A stretch of 53,534 nt of DNA from CAYFQV01 sp964654185 (GCA_964654185.1 CAZZIE010000010.1:1-53534), one strand, 5' to 3'; positions 8,389-17,824 are shown, numbered from the stretch's first letter. The notes: generated from the sequence alone by a model not told the origin. Translations and numbers: made by a program.

Positions 8389-8464
8389 GGAAAAGTGTAC
8401 CCGGCTGTGGCCTCATCCTCCGGTTAAGCCGCCTCTCCCGCCGTCGCTTTCCCGGACCGCGGCC

Positions 8465-9295
8465 CTACCCCTTCACCGAACCCATGAGCAAACCGCGAAT
8501 GATGAGACGCAACAACAAGAGGTAGATGAGAACGACCGGGATGATGGAGATGACCGCCCCGGCGCAGACCATGTTCCAGGCGGCAACGGTGGTGCCCTTC
8601 AGATTGGCCACCGCGACGGTGACGGGCTGAGCGTTAACGCCCTGGGTAAGGGTAAGGCCGTAGAGAAACTCGTTCCAGATGTTGGTGAACTGGAAGATGC
8701 CGACCACAGCGAACCCGGGCAGCGACAGGGGCAGGAAGATGCGCCAGTACGTTCCGGCAACACCGCACCCGTCGACCCAGGCGCTGTCGACCAGTTCGTG
8801 GGGGATGTTGTCGTAGTAGTTACGGAAGAGCATGGTGGTGATCGGAACACCGTAGGCGGTGTGCGTAATGATTAGGGCCCACGTGGAGTTGTAAAGACCC
8901 ACCTTACCCATGAAGAGCACCAGAGGAATGAGAATGGACTGCGGGGCAATATAGAAGCCCAATACCAGCAGTAGAAAGACAACCTCCGAGAAGCGGAACC
9001 TGAAGCGACTCAGAATGTATCCGGTGAGCGAGCCTACGCCCGAAGATAGAATGGTCGCCCCCAACGTCATGACGGCGCTGTTGACCAGAGACCGGCGGAT
9101 CCTGTTGAAGGCACTCACGTACGCATCGATATCAAGTGATGTTGTAAGTCTGACAGGGCCGTACTTCAGTTCCTCGTCCGACTTGAGGGATGTGTTCACC
9201 AGGGCGTAGATGGGAAAGAGGTAAATGACCGCAAGGACAACAAGAAGCGTGTAGGTCAGGATCCGAGTGCTCGGCTTCAGGCGCAGGGCTCGCAT
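8465..9295 (-). CDS. Carbohydrate ABC transporter permease (MalG type), second operon
   Basis: A 276-residue CUT1 permease. It opens with a basic N-terminus and the helix LLVVLAVIYLFPIYALVNTSL. The EAA loop is HELVDSAWVDGCGVAGTYWR near residues 171-190, and the C-terminus GLLMGSVKG is family-typical. The start overlaps the stop of the upstream permease (TGATG), giving translational coupling. Last gene of the operon; about 155 bp with no clear terminator separate it from the LacI gene downstream. The substrate is unknown. Confidence 0.92.
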   Translation of the reverse strand: MRALRLKPSTRILTYTLLVVLAVIYLFPIYALVNTSLKSDEELKYGPVRLTTSLDIDAYVSAFNRIRRSLVNSAVMTLGATILSSGVGSLTGYILSRFRFRFSEVVFLLLVLGFYIAPQSILIPLVLFMGKVGLYNSTWALIITHTAYGVPITTMLFRNYYDNIPHELVDSAWVDGCGVAGTYWRIFLPLSLPGFAVVGIFQFTNIWNEFLYGLTLTQGVNAQPVTVAVANLKGTTVAAWNMVCAGAVISIIPVVLIYLLLLRLIIRGLLMGSVKG

Positions 9296-10191
9296 CAGCG
9301 CCCCCTTCCGTTGCGTCCGGCAAGGCTTACGACGAGCACCGGCAGGACAATGATCACGACGGAGAGCAGGAACATGAAGGTGCTGATCGAGGCCCCATAG
9401 GCGAACTGGTTGTAGTCGAAGGTAACCCGGTACATATACGAGGCCAGGACCTCAGATGCATAGGCCGGCCCGCCCCCGGTCATGAGCCAGACGAAGTCGA
9501 AGACCCGGAGGGAGTACATGAGCAGGAGCAGCAGCACGGTCATGGTGGCCGGCTTCTGCAGTGGGAGCACCACCCGGCTGTACTTCTGAACGACGCTTGC
9601 TCCGTCGACCTCGGCGGCGTCCAGCACTTCCTGCGGCACTGACGAGATGCCGGAGTAGTACACAAGCGTCGCAAAGCCGGAGAACTGCCAGACGTAGACG
9701 AAGGCAATGGAAAGGAGCGCCTGGTCCGTCGACGTGATCCACGGCTGAGTCAGCCCGTCCAGGCCGATGGTTCTAAGAACCGTGTTGATAACCCCGTTGT
9801 TGGGCATGTACATCCAGTTCCACATGGTTGCCGATGCGACGAAGGAGAACGACAGGGGAATCAGATAGATGGCCCGGAAGATGTAGCGCCCCTTCAGGCC
9901 GAAGTCCAGAAGCACCGCGCAGAGCACGCCCAGGGGAATGGTAATGCCGATGAAGATCACCGCAAGCAGCAGGGTGTGCCACACCGACTGGGTGAATACC
10001 GAGTCGCCGCTGAAAAGCTCCACATAGTTCTTCAGTCCGTTGAAGCTTCCCAGACGACCGATGGTGTTCCAGTCTGTAAGAGAAACGCCGACGCTCCAGG
10101 TGAGAAAGGCGTAGACGAAGATCGCAACGAGAGTCACCGCTGGTGCAAGGAAGATAACGATCGCCGCTTTGTTCTTCCGGTTCAGTATCAT
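9295..10191 (-). CDS. Carbohydrate ABC transporter permease (MalF type), second operon
   Basis: A 298-residue CUT1 permease. It begins with a basic stretch (MILNRKNKAAI), then a hydrophobic helix and SLTDWNTIGRLGSFNGLKNY, the usual first periplasmic segment. The EAA loop is EVLDAAEVDGASVVQKYSRV near residues 182-201. ATG 10191 has GGAGAG six bases upstream. It pairs with the 8465-9295 product; the ATPase is not encoded here. A 181-bp GC-rich spacer separates it from the binding-protein gene. Confidence 0.92.
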   Translation of the reverse strand: MILNRKNKAAIVIFLAPAVTLVAIFVYAFLTWSVGVSLTDWNTIGRLGSFNGLKNYVELFSGDSVFTQSVWHTLLLAVIFIGITIPLGVLCAVLLDFGLKGRYIFRAIYLIPLSFSFVASATMWNWMYMPNNGVINTVLRTIGLDGLTQPWITSTDQALLSIAFVYVWQFSGFATLVYYSGISSVPQEVLDAAEVDGASVVQKYSRVVLPLQKPATMTVLLLLLMYSLRVFDFVWLMTGGGPAYASEVLASYMYRVTFDYNQFAYGASISTFMFLLSVVIIVLPVLVVSLAGRNGRGR

Positions 10192-10372
10192 CTCGTCTCT
10201 CCGGACTTACGTGCCGAGCATGCGCAGACCTCGGAGCGTCGGCAGGGGACAGCGGTGGTTCGCGGTCGGCGGCCGCGCGCGTCCCCGTTGGAGCCACTCA
10301 CCGCGTCGGTCGCCGGACCGCCGGCCGGCCGCGCGACGGTACACATGTCCCCGCCGCGGCCGGCACAAGCAT

Positions 10373-11650
10373 CTACAGCCCGAACACGCGCTCATACGCC
10401 TCCGCGTAAAGGCGCACGCCGCGATCCACATCCGGGTTCTCCGCGAAGTCGCTGAACATGCTGCCGTAGACCCCTAAGTACTGCTCAGGAGGCTGGGCAA
10501 AGATCGACTGACCGATCTTCGTGTCCGGATCGCGGAAGTCCGCCAGGATATCCTGGGAGATCTCGTCATACATGTCCGTCAGCGCATCCAGTCGCGGTGG
10601 CGTGGCCCCCTTGATCGGACAGAAGGTATTCTCCGCTTCAACGGTAGTCAGAAACTCGAGCCACTTCATGACGGCATCGGGATGCGGAGCATCGTTGCAC
10701 AGGCTGAATCCGTCGAAGTGCAGCGTGAAGGAGCCGTCGGTTCCGGGATTCGGTTGATAGTCGAAGTCGACCTTTGGCTCCCATCCGGCAGAGGTGAAGT
10801 GTCCCTTCACCCAGTCGCCCATGGAGTAGAAGACCGCCTCGTCCCGCATGAGGAGGTCCCCCGCCTGGTCCCAGGTCAGTGCCGAGTAGTCGTCATTGAT
10901 GTAGCCCTTGCGGAGCAGAGTCGAGACGAAAGAGAGCATCTCGCGGATTGCCCGGTCGTTTGAGGGATCCGCTTCGCCGGAGTAGAGCTTGTTCAGATAC
11001 TCAATGCCTCCGTGAGGTGCACCGACGATCATCTGCTCGGTTATCTGGCCCCACCAGAACTGTTGCCCGCCGCCGGCACCGACCGCCAGAGGAGTGTAGC
11101 CGGCATCCTTCGCCATCTCGCACGCCTCCAGAAACTCCTGAGGCGTTTCGATCGGCATGTCGATCCCGATCTCCTCTACCAGGTCCATGTTGTACCAGAG
11201 GCAGTTGTTGCGCATGATGTTGAGCGGCACCGACACCGGGTGGCCGTTGACCGTGCCCATTTCCTTGACCATGTCGGGCACCGGGAAGTCCACGAAGAAC
11301 TCATCGATGGGCTCCAGAATCTCGGCAAAGCTGCCGAGCATGCCGGTCCCGTAGGTCAGCTGGAAGGTGTCCGGAGCCTGTCCCGCCATGACCATGGTTT
11401 TGATCTGACCTCGAAGCACGCCGCCGCCGCCACCGGACACCGGGTTCTCAATGATCTCGATCTCCGGGTAATGCTCGTTGAAGGCTTCGAAGAGCGCATC
11501 GATCGCTTCCTTCTCTCCTCCTGCCGTCCACCAGTGATAGACGACGAGCTTGGGCTCGGTCTCCTGCTCCGCCTCACCCGCACCGAAGAGCGGCGCGGCC
11601 AGGAGCATGACCAGACCCAGGCTCACCAGTAGAAACTTCCACCTTTTCAT
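10373..11650 (-). CDS. Extracellular sugar-binding protein of second ABC importer
   Basis: A 425-residue solute-binding protein. Signal peptide MKRWKFLLVSLGLVMLLAA, then PLFGAGEAEQETEPKLVVYH, with the same acidic post-signal stretch as the other binding protein. The family-typical WWTAGGEKEAIDALFEAFNE follows near residues 40-59. The start ATG 11650 has AAAGGAG seven bases upstream. It lies between the GATase-like gene and the two permeases. Sequence differs clearly from the 4688-5974 protein, so the two importers probably take different sugars; the ligand cannot be named. Confidence 0.93.
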   Translation of the reverse strand: MKRWKFLLVSLGLVMLLAAPLFGAGEAEQETEPKLVVYHWWTAGGEKEAIDALFEAFNEHYPEIEIIENPVSGGGGGVLRGQIKTMVMAGQAPDTFQLTYGTGMLGSFAEILEPIDEFFVDFPVPDMVKEMGTVNGHPVSVPLNIMRNNCLWYNMDLVEEIGIDMPIETPQEFLEACEMAKDAGYTPLAVGAGGGQQFWWGQITEQMIVGAPHGGIEYLNKLYSGEADPSNDRAIREMLSFVSTLLRKGYINDDYSALTWDQAGDLLMRDEAVFYSMGDWVKGHFTSAGWEPKVDFDYQPNPGTDGSFTLHFDGFSLCNDAPHPDAVMKWLEFLTTVEAENTFCPIKGATPPRLDALTDMYDEISQDILADFRDPDTKIGQSIFAQPPEQYLGVYGSMFSDFAENPDVDRGVRLYAEAYERVFGL

Positions 11651-11829
11651 GGCATCTCTCCTTTTGCTTCCGGTCAGGGCACCGGTGGCGCCGTTGCCGA
11701 CAACCCGCCGTCGCGGCGGCACCGTCGTCGCGGCACCCTCGCCGGTCGCCGCGGCCGTTTGCCACGGAACCGGTGCACGCTCGCCCCGCCGAAGCATTGA
11801 ACGTCAATCAGCGCGGGCAACCACGGCGC

Positions 11830-12591
11830 CTAGAGCGCCATGAGTCCCGCGACCCACCGGACGGCGTTGTGCCAGAACCGGCCGTAGCCGTCCCACTCAA
11901 TGAAGCCCGTGCCCCAGTGCTTCGTCAGATCGGATGTGAATGCTATTGCCCGTCCCTTTCCGTAGGATCCGAGCACGATGAATGGATTACCGTCGATCGT
12001 CGCCAGGAGCTTCCCGTCGGACTTCGCTTCCACCTTGTTGTAGCCCATGAACATCGGCCACTCCTTCGGGCACCCCTCGAACAGCCCGTGATCGGCCAGG
12101 GTAATCCTGGGCACGACGCCCTGAGGCGTCTCGACGCGATCGTCATAGGGCAGCATGTTGATCGGCAGGATCTCCTCGGCGGCGGTATCGTGGTAGCCGG
12201 GTATGCCGCGAATACCCTCGAAGCAGTTCCACCCGCCGGCCATTATGAATCCTCCCCCCGCGTCGACGAAGGCGCGCAGCGTTTCCAGGCGATTCGGCCC
12301 CATGGGCACGTCGAACATGTTGGGGTACAGCTGGATTGTGTTCTTGCCGGTATCACTGAAGACGATCACGTCGTACTGCTGCATCTCGTCGAGGGTTCTC
12401 GGAAAGTCCGTAAGGGCCACGTGGTTGGGCATGTGCGTCACCTCGACGTCGGGGAACGCACCCAGCGCGTCCAGGAACCACCCCGCCATGTTCTCGTAGC
12501 CGCCGAGGGGCACCATGTCGAAGCCCTTCACGTGCAGTTTCAGAACCAGCCAGGTCTCGCCAACGAGCAACACTCTTGTCTTCTCAGCCAT
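11830..12591 (-). CDS. Glutamine amidotransferase-like protein (PF07090-type) of sugar operon
   Basis: A 253-residue cytoplasmic protein with a class I amidotransferase-like (flavodoxin-like) fold. It opens RVLLVGETWLVLKLHVKGFD, then NRLETLRAFVDAGGGFIMAGGW near 93-114 and GSYGKGRAIAFTSDLTKHWG near 211-230. No nucleophilic Cys is seen at the elbow (GGWNCFEG is the nearest), so classical glutaminase chemistry is doubtful. Homologues commonly accompany sugar transport genes, but their reaction is not established to my knowledge. ATG 12591 follows GGAGGAG. First gene of the operon, right behind the LacI-type operator at 12644. Confidence 0.8.
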   Translation of the reverse strand: MAEKTRVLLVGETWLVLKLHVKGFDMVPLGGYENMAGWFLDALGAFPDVEVTHMPNHVALTDFPRTLDEMQQYDVIVFSDTGKNTIQLYPNMFDVPMGPNRLETLRAFVDAGGGFIMAGGWNCFEGIRGIPGYHDTAAEEILPINMLPYDDRVETPQGVVPRITLADHGLFEGCPKEWPMFMGYNKVEAKSDGKLLATIDGNPFIVLGSYGKGRAIAFTSDLTKHWGTGFIEWDGYGRFWHNAVRWVAGLMAL

Positions 12592-12643
12592 TTTCACACT
12601 CCTCCACACGGGTCCCAACGGCCGGCATTAGAATTCTCTCTAT

Positions 12644-12657
12644 TGTTTGCGCAAACA
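12644..12657. promoter_or_regulatory. LacI-type operator of the second sugar operon
   Basis: A perfect 14-bp palindrome, TGTTTGCGCAAACA, with central CG. It is 52 bp upstream of the GATase-like gene and nine bases downstream of the predicted -10, an ideal roadblock position. The neighbouring LacI gene (12829-13842) is the obvious cognate repressor. Its sequence differs from the 7252/8331 sites, so the two circuits should not cross-talk. Confidence 0.85.
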
Positions 12658-12665
12658 TTACCTGA

Positions 12666-12693
12666 AGTGTACCACTCTAGTGGTTTATGTCAA
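12666..12693 (-). promoter_or_regulatory. Predicted sigma70-type promoter of the second sugar operon
   Basis: On the minus strand TTGACA (12688-12693) is followed after 16 bases by TACACT (12666-12671). The stretch is AT-rich against a GC-rich background. An inverted repeat, ACCACT-CT-AGTGGT (12671-12684), fills the spacer and touches the -10, and may be a second protein site. Confidence 0.7.
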
Positions 12694-12828
12694 CATTTTT
12701 CTTGTAAGACGATGTCAACGGTTCGTCGCCTGCTCCGGGACTACCGCTGGCCGAGATGGAGCAAGCCCCTATTCCCGACGTCGAAGAGAGTTACGTGCGA
12801 TCTGAGTTGTCAGGGGTGGTCGTCGGCT

Positions 12829-13842
12829 TCACGACTTTGCCGGCGGACCGCAGGACTCCCGCACCACCAGATGCGTGGGAATGATGTTGCGGTACGGAGG
12901 GGCCTCCGGGTTGTGGATGGTCGTGAGGAGGGCGTCGATGGCCTCCCTCCCGATCTGATCGAGAGGCTGCCGCACGGTTGTAAGCATTGGTGTGACAAAG
13001 GTGGCCATGTCAATGTCGTCGAACCCGGCCAGGCTCAACTCCCCGGGAATCCGAACCCCCCGCTCGTGTGCCGCCTTGAGCATGCCGATCGCCATGTGGT
13101 CGTTCGAACAGATTACGGCCGAGGGCGGCTCGGTCAGATTGAGGAAGTACTCCAGGGCGTCGTAACCGGCCCTGGCGGTCCAGTCGCCCCGACAGATGAG
13201 CGTCTCATCCACTGCGATCCTCGACCCGACCAGTACCTCTCGATAGGCGCGAAGCCGGTCGGTGGCGTTTACCACGTCCAGGTCACCCGTCACAAAGCCG
13301 AATCGCTTGTGGCCGAGCTCCATGAGGTGGTGCAGCAACTGGACCACTGCGTCGTGGTTGTCCGCATCCACGAAGTTCATGCGCGGGAGATCGGTTTTGC
13401 CATGAACGACCACTGTCGGTACTCCCGCCCCGGCCAGCTCGCCCAGGTAGGGCGCCTCCACCGGCGGCGCCATGACTACGAGCCCGTCCACCTTACGCTC
13501 CCGGTAGAGTTCCACGTAGCCGCGCTCGGGCCGATGGCTCGAAGAGACCAATACCAGATCGTACTTGTACCAGGTAAGGAGCTTCTCCATGGCAAAGATC
13601 AGCTGCACGAAGTACGGCGCGGAGAGGGTCTCCTGGAACTGGGTGAGCACAATGCCGATTGAGTGCGCCTTGTTCCGGTTCAATGCACGCGCCGCGGCGT
13701 TCGGCGAGTAGCCGACTTCCTCGATCGCCCGGAGCACCCGTTCCCGCGTGTCGGGCCGAACGTTCTTGTGCCCGTTGATGACCCGGGACACGGTCATGAA
13801 GGAGACTCCTGCCAGCTTTGCCACGTCGGATTGCGTTGCCAC
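12829..13842 (-). CDS. LacI-family transcriptional repressor of the second sugar operon
   Basis: A 337-residue regulator with the LacI HTH SDVAKLAGVSFMTVSRVING near residues 5-24 and hinge YSPNAAARALNRNKAHSIGI near 51-70, then a sugar-sensing domain (LSLAGFDDIDMATFVTPMLT near 284-303). The start is GTG 13842, exactly before the HTH, though no strong ribosome site is visible. It is transcribed in the same direction as the operon it probably controls, with operator and promoter in the 237-bp gap downstream of it. Upstream (13843-14000) I see nothing but GC-rich spacer before the MITE-like element. Confidence 0.92.
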   Translation of the reverse strand: MATQSDVAKLAGVSFMTVSRVINGHKNVRPDTRERVLRAIEEVGYSPNAAARALNRNKAHSIGIVLTQFQETLSAPYFVQLIFAMEKLLTWYKYDLVLVSSSHRPERGYVELYRERKVDGLVVMAPPVEAPYLGELAGAGVPTVVVHGKTDLPRMNFVDADNHDAVVQLLHHLMELGHKRFGFVTGDLDVVNATDRLRAYREVLVGSRIAVDETLICRGDWTARAGYDALEYFLNLTEPPSAVICSNDHMAIGMLKAAHERGVRIPGELSLAGFDDIDMATFVTPMLTTVRQPLDQIGREAIDALLTTIHNPEAPPYRNIIPTHLVVRESCGPPAKS

Positions 13843-14000
13843 GAGTGTTCACTTTGCGGAAATCAAGCTGCCTGAAATCATGGCAGCGCATTGGCGGCGT
13901 GTCCAGCCGGGGACACGCCCTGCGGCGGGTGCAGTGCACTCGGCCACTACCTTACCCCGCTGGCCTGCCCCCACGCAGCCCTTGGCGCAGCCTGAACATC

Positions 14001-14168
14001 GGTAACCTACCCGCAAGCGTGTTGATAGCAATCGGCGGAAACCATGACGGCATCGTGACTTGCCGCGCTTCGGGGGCACGAACGTCGCTTTTCGCTGGTC
14101 AGACACGTTAAGTTCCGTTCGCAACTGGACTTGCCGGTTCACCGTCAACAAGGTTCTGAGTAGGTTCC
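14001..14168 (+). mobile_element. MITE-like element, copy 1 (about 168 bp, terminal inverted repeats)
   Basis: A non-coding element whose ends are inverted copies of each other: left GGTAACCTACCCGCAAGCG..TGTTGA, right TCAACAAGG..GAGTAGGTTCC. A second copy lies at 43697-43862 in opposite orientation; over the right-hand ~114 bp I count about 16 mismatches (about 86% identity), including the shared blocks TCGCTTTTCGCTG and TTGCCGGTTCACCGTCAACA. There is no open reading frame specific to it, so a transposase would have to act in trans. It sits in the intergenic gap 47 bp before an outer-membrane-type gene. No convincing target duplication was seen. Confidence 0.75.
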
Positions 14169-14215
14169 GGTTTTCGAGTTGACCCCGCCTAACGGCGGGC
14201 GTAGACTGGCGACAA

Positions 14216-16027
14216 ATGAAATACCTACGCCTCGGTTTGCTGTGCGGTGTCTGCCTGTTACTGGTTGGAATGCCGGTAGTCGCCGAGGACTTCGGGTCTC
14301 TCCGCTCGCACGCATCCTTCGGACAATTCACGAGCACACTGGATGCGGCCTTTTCTCCGGTACCGGGAAGCGACGCCTTCGACATCACCACGCTCAACCA
14401 TCACTACCTCTTCACCGGCCTGACGAACGCCCAGGTCCTCGCCGCGGAAGGGAGCTTTCGCGATGTGCCCTTCCAGATCGGTGGCCACATCCGCTTCGGC
14501 CCCGTCTCGGGACTTACCCTCGGTACCCTCGTCGGCATGGACCGGGAAGAGGTGCCGGACATCGAAGACGCCATCGTCGTAGACGAGACCCAGATTCTTG
14601 CCGGGGTCGATGATAACGGCGACCCCGTCGACTACGAGTGGGTATCGCAGACTACCGAGACGAAGTTCGGCGCAAAGAAGGCCCTCGCCGATCGCTACGC
14701 CCTGACGACGTTCCTCGGCGTCAACGCCTTTCGCATGGGTGTCGACGCGGAAGTGACGCGGGCCGCCGGGGATCTTGCGGATGCCGAAGCCTGGGTCACC
14801 GAAAACCGCACGACCATTGAGCGCCACTTCTACACCGAAGCCGGGGCACAGCCCGACCCGCAGCTCGACTACGAGATCACCACGACGCGGGAGCGGCCGG
14901 CTACCACATTGGACGTCGCCGTCGAGATGCCGGTCGCAATCGTTACGCCGCGCCTGGCTCATCTCATCACGCTCTCCTGGGACATGGAACGTACCGACAA
15001 CGGCAGCTCCGTGACGGTGGATCATTCGAGCCCCGCAACGGCGGCGCTTGCACCGACCTATACCGTCGACGCCCTAGACAGTGCCACCGAAGGCCGGATC
15101 GCCCACGCCGGCAGCATCGACTATCGCATACGACTCTTCTCACAGGATTCCGCAGGAGGGCGCGACTTCCTGGATGTTGCCGCCGGAGGAGCCGTCGACG
15201 CGCCGCTCGACTCGACGCGGACCGAGCTCTCCCGGCAGGAGACCTTCAACGTCAACACCTCCGGGGCCGAGGTCATCACGACCCCCGGAGCGGTCGAAAC
15301 CATTGAGACAACGGCCACCCGCGAAGCCCTCCTGCGCTGGGGTGCATGGCTGGAGACGGGCTACCACGTTCGCCGTGACATCTCCGGAGCGCTGAGCGCG
15401 GCGGTGGAACCTGCCATCCGGGGCCGGGTCGACTTCGGTGCGCAATCGGCGGACTATCACGAGACCCGCCGTACTGCTGTCGTCAGCGAATACGACACAC
15501 CGGACACGCTTTCCCGGACGACCACCACGACGACAAGCTACACCGGCCTGGACGCCTACGACGGACTGCAGATCGACGCCTCCTTCTCGCTCCCGAGCGC
15601 CGTCCTCGTGCGGCCTCCGGGCTGGCCGGTATTCTTCGTCCTGGGCTCTCAAGTCGATCTCCAGTACCGGTACTCCCGGGAGACCCTTCCCGTCTCGCTG
15701 GAGACCGAGACCGTCGTGATCACCGAGGACGGCGAAGAGCTCTCCTCGGCTCGACGCGAGGAGGTGGCCCCACCGGGCTGGAGCGGCCGGGTGACCAATG
15801 AATCGAGCGAGTGGAACATCCTCCACGAGAACCGCCTGGCGCTCCTGTTGCAACTGCCCGGGGATGTGTCACTGGACATCTCCCTGGAAGGAGAGAGCAT
15901 CTTCGCCTTCAACACGCTGAGCGTGCAGTTCCACATGCCCCTTGGGCGCCGCTCCGCCGGCACGCCGCAGCCGGAGCCGCAGTCCGAGTCCGAGCCCGCG
16001 TCTGAGCCCGGGTCCGGCTCCAACTAG
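14216..16027 (+). CDS. Putative outer-membrane beta-barrel protein (paralogue 1)
   Basis: 603 residues with a clear signal peptide (MKYLRLGLLCGVCLLLVGMP, cleavage near VVAED). The rest is rich in Thr/Glu and alternating polar/hydrophobic segments, with no helices, as in large beta-barrels; LSVQFHMPLGRR near 575-586 could be the closing strand. It then ends in a Pro/Glu/Ser tail (PEPQSESEPASEPGSGSN). It shares layout and length with the next gene, 18 bp downstream, so the pair is likely a tandem duplication in one operon. I do not recognise a named family. The ribosome site is weak (GGCGAC). Confidence 0.6.
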   Translation: MKYLRLGLLCGVCLLLVGMPVVAEDFGSLRSHASFGQFTSTLDAAFSPVPGSDAFDITTLNHHYLFTGLTNAQVLAAEGSFRDVPFQIGGHIRFGPVSGLTLGTLVGMDREEVPDIEDAIVVDETQILAGVDDNGDPVDYEWVSQTTETKFGAKKALADRYALTTFLGVNAFRMGVDAEVTRAAGDLADAEAWVTENRTTIERHFYTEAGAQPDPQLDYEITTTRERPATTLDVAVEMPVAIVTPRLAHLITLSWDMERTDNGSSVTVDHSSPATAALAPTYTVDALDSATEGRIAHAGSIDYRIRLFSQDSAGGRDFLDVAAGGAVDAPLDSTRTELSRQETFNVNTSGAEVITTPGAVETIETTATREALLRWGAWLETGYHVRRDISGALSAAVEPAIRGRVDFGAQSADYHETRRTAVVSEYDTPDTLSRTTTTTTSYTGLDAYDGLQIDASFSLPSAVLVRPPGWPVFFVLGSQVDLQYRYSRETLPVSLETETVVITEDGEELSSARREEVAPPGWSGRVTNESSEWNILHENRLALLLQLPGDVSLDISLEGESIFAFNTLSVQFHMPLGRRSAGTPQPEPQSESEPASEPGSGSN

Positions 16028-16045
16028 GTCGATGCCGACGCGCCT

Positions 16046-17824
16046 ATGCAGGTAGCCCTGTCCCTCTTCATTCTGCAACTCCTCGCCTCGCCGGCAACCG
16101 TACCGGACCTACCAACGTCGACATGGAACCAGGCGTCATTCGGTCTGCTTGTCACACCGATCGAAGGACGACTCATTCCGGCTGCAACCCACGGCACCGC
16201 CGGAACCGCCGCCCATACCGCCGAGTCCACGGAGGCCGGGAAAGCGCTTTTCTACGGCGACCTGGCCGGTATTGCCGCGCTCCAGGCGTCCCAAGGCGCC
16301 TCGGGCCTCCCCTTCACCGTGGGGGCATCCTTCCCGGGAGGCCCCAATGCCCCACTCCACTACCACTCGCACCGCGGCGCCTTCGACCTGAGCTCCCAGG
16401 CGCCCCCCCGGCTTGGCGCAGATCAGTTCCGCGCCGCCCGGGAGACCACTAAAGTCGTCTCGGTCAGTGGTGATTCCGAGTACACGGTACCGACAAATGC
16501 GATCGAAACGAGCTACGCAAGCTCTGCGCTGACTTCAGGCGCCGGCGTTCTTGAGTCGGTCTTCACCTTCGACCGCCTCTCAGTCGGTCTGGGGACGGAG
16601 CTCGCGCGAACCCTCGGCAGTGGCATGGACGCCGGCGAGTGGTTCGCCGCGAACAGCACCACGAGAGAGCGCTTCTACCGCGTAGGCTCCATGGAGGGCG
16701 AAGAGGCACCGGAGGTCTCCGCGGGGCTCGAACGGATCGAGTCACGGAGGAGTCCGCACTTCGACACCCGGCTCTTCCTCGGACTGCCTCTGACGCTGAA
16801 GGGCTCGTCTGCGTGCCACCGTGTTTCGGTGGGGTTCGGTGTAGATGCGCGAGAGCGCTCGAGCCGCTCGGTAGTCGCCTTCAATGATGCGGACAGGGTC
16901 AGTGAGGCGTCGGTGATTACCTCAACGGACGTCGCAGCGGTGAATCTGCGCCGGGAGGTCCAGGGCCTGCTGGGCTACCGCCTGACCGGCGCCGGCGGCG
17001 CCTCGGTTGGAGCAAGTGTTGGTGTCATACACACCCCGGCGCGTGTGGCGACAACCTCTCGCAGTGTTCAGGACTACGCAGTCGCCCCCGGCGCGGAGGC
17101 TGCCGCCGGCTCGAGAACCGAAACACTGGTGAAAGAGGAGTTCCCCGGGGCAACCTCCTGGGCGGCGGGTTTGGAACTCGCCTACCGAGGCCGGGTCGCG
17201 TTCCCGCCCGCCGCAGGCATTTCCATCACCCTCACGACGGAACCGCTGGCGCGCGCCGGGATTGCCATGGTCAATACCGGAGGAGAGCGGGCCGCCCGGG
17301 AGCAAGAGGTTACTCGAAGCGATAACAACGCGGACGCCGACTTCGACGATCAGGTCGATCGCATCGAAACAACCACGGATGACCGTACAGTCCAGGGAGC
17401 TCCGAAGGGAGTCGAGATTGCGGGACGCATCCAGCAGCCGGTAGCGGTAGAGCTCACCTGGGACCGGCTGCCCGTCGGTGTGCTCATGGCGGGCCGTCTG
17501 ATCTTCGACGTAACGTACCATCGCTATCCCGCCTACAACGTGGTCACGACCCGGACAACGACCGTCACAAACGGAAGGGGCGAAGAGATCTCCGTGGTAG
17601 AAACCGAGCCGGGCAACCTGGACGGGGGATATGAGCGGGTGGAAGCGGCGACGGACCGTCACACAGAGCTCACCCCGGAGTTCAGCCTGGGCTTCTTCAC
17701 CGCTCTTCCCGGGGCGGGCCGCCTTACGCTGATCTGGACCGGAGGCGATGTGACGGCCCTCGGGCGCTTCGAAATCTCCGTGGAATACCTGATCGGCTCA
17801 GAACGGGATCGATCCTCAGAATGA
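16046..17824 (+). CDS. Putative outer-membrane beta-barrel protein (paralogue 2)
   Basis: 592 residues; short hydrophobic N-terminus (MQVALSLFILQLLASPATVP) that may be a signal peptide. Similar overall plan to the upstream protein: long Thr-rich strands (VVTTRTTTVTNGRGEE near 495-510), RE-rich loops, and a last segment FEISVEYLIG followed by a few polar residues, resembling a terminal barrel strand. It starts 18 bp after the upstream stop and is likely co-transcribed. Its last 9 bp overlap the 3' end of the opposite-strand lipoprotein gene. Function unknown; a porin or autotransport-like channel is only a guess. Confidence 0.55.
   Translation: MQVALSLFILQLLASPATVPDLPTSTWNQASFGLLVTPIEGRLIPAATHGTAGTAAHTAESTEAGKALFYGDLAGIAALQASQGASGLPFTVGASFPGGPNAPLHYHSHRGAFDLSSQAPPRLGADQFRAARETTKVVSVSGDSEYTVPTNAIETSYASSALTSGAGVLESVFTFDRLSVGLGTELARTLGSGMDAGEWFAANSTTRERFYRVGSMEGEEAPEVSAGLERIESRRSPHFDTRLFLGLPLTLKGSSACHRVSVGFGVDARERSSRSVVAFNDADRVSEASVITSTDVAAVNLRREVQGLLGYRLTGAGGASVGASVGVIHTPARVATTSRSVQDYAVAPGAEAAAGSRTETLVKEEFPGATSWAAGLELAYRGRVAFPPAAGISITLTTEPLARAGIAMVNTGGERAAREQEVTRSDNNADADFDDQVDRIETTTDDRTVQGAPKGVEIAGRIQQPVAVELTWDRLPVGVLMAGRLIFDVTYHRYPAYNVVTTRTTTVTNGRGEEISVVETEPGNLDGGYERVEAATDRHTELTPEFSLGFFTALPGAGRLTLIWTGGDVTALGRFEISVEYLIGSERDRSSE

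Noticed and set aside
11773..13662. Long plus-strand open frame opposite the GATase and LacI genes
   Set aside because: It is antisense to two genes with clear family motifs; long antisense frames are expected at this GC content, and it shows no motif or ribosome site.
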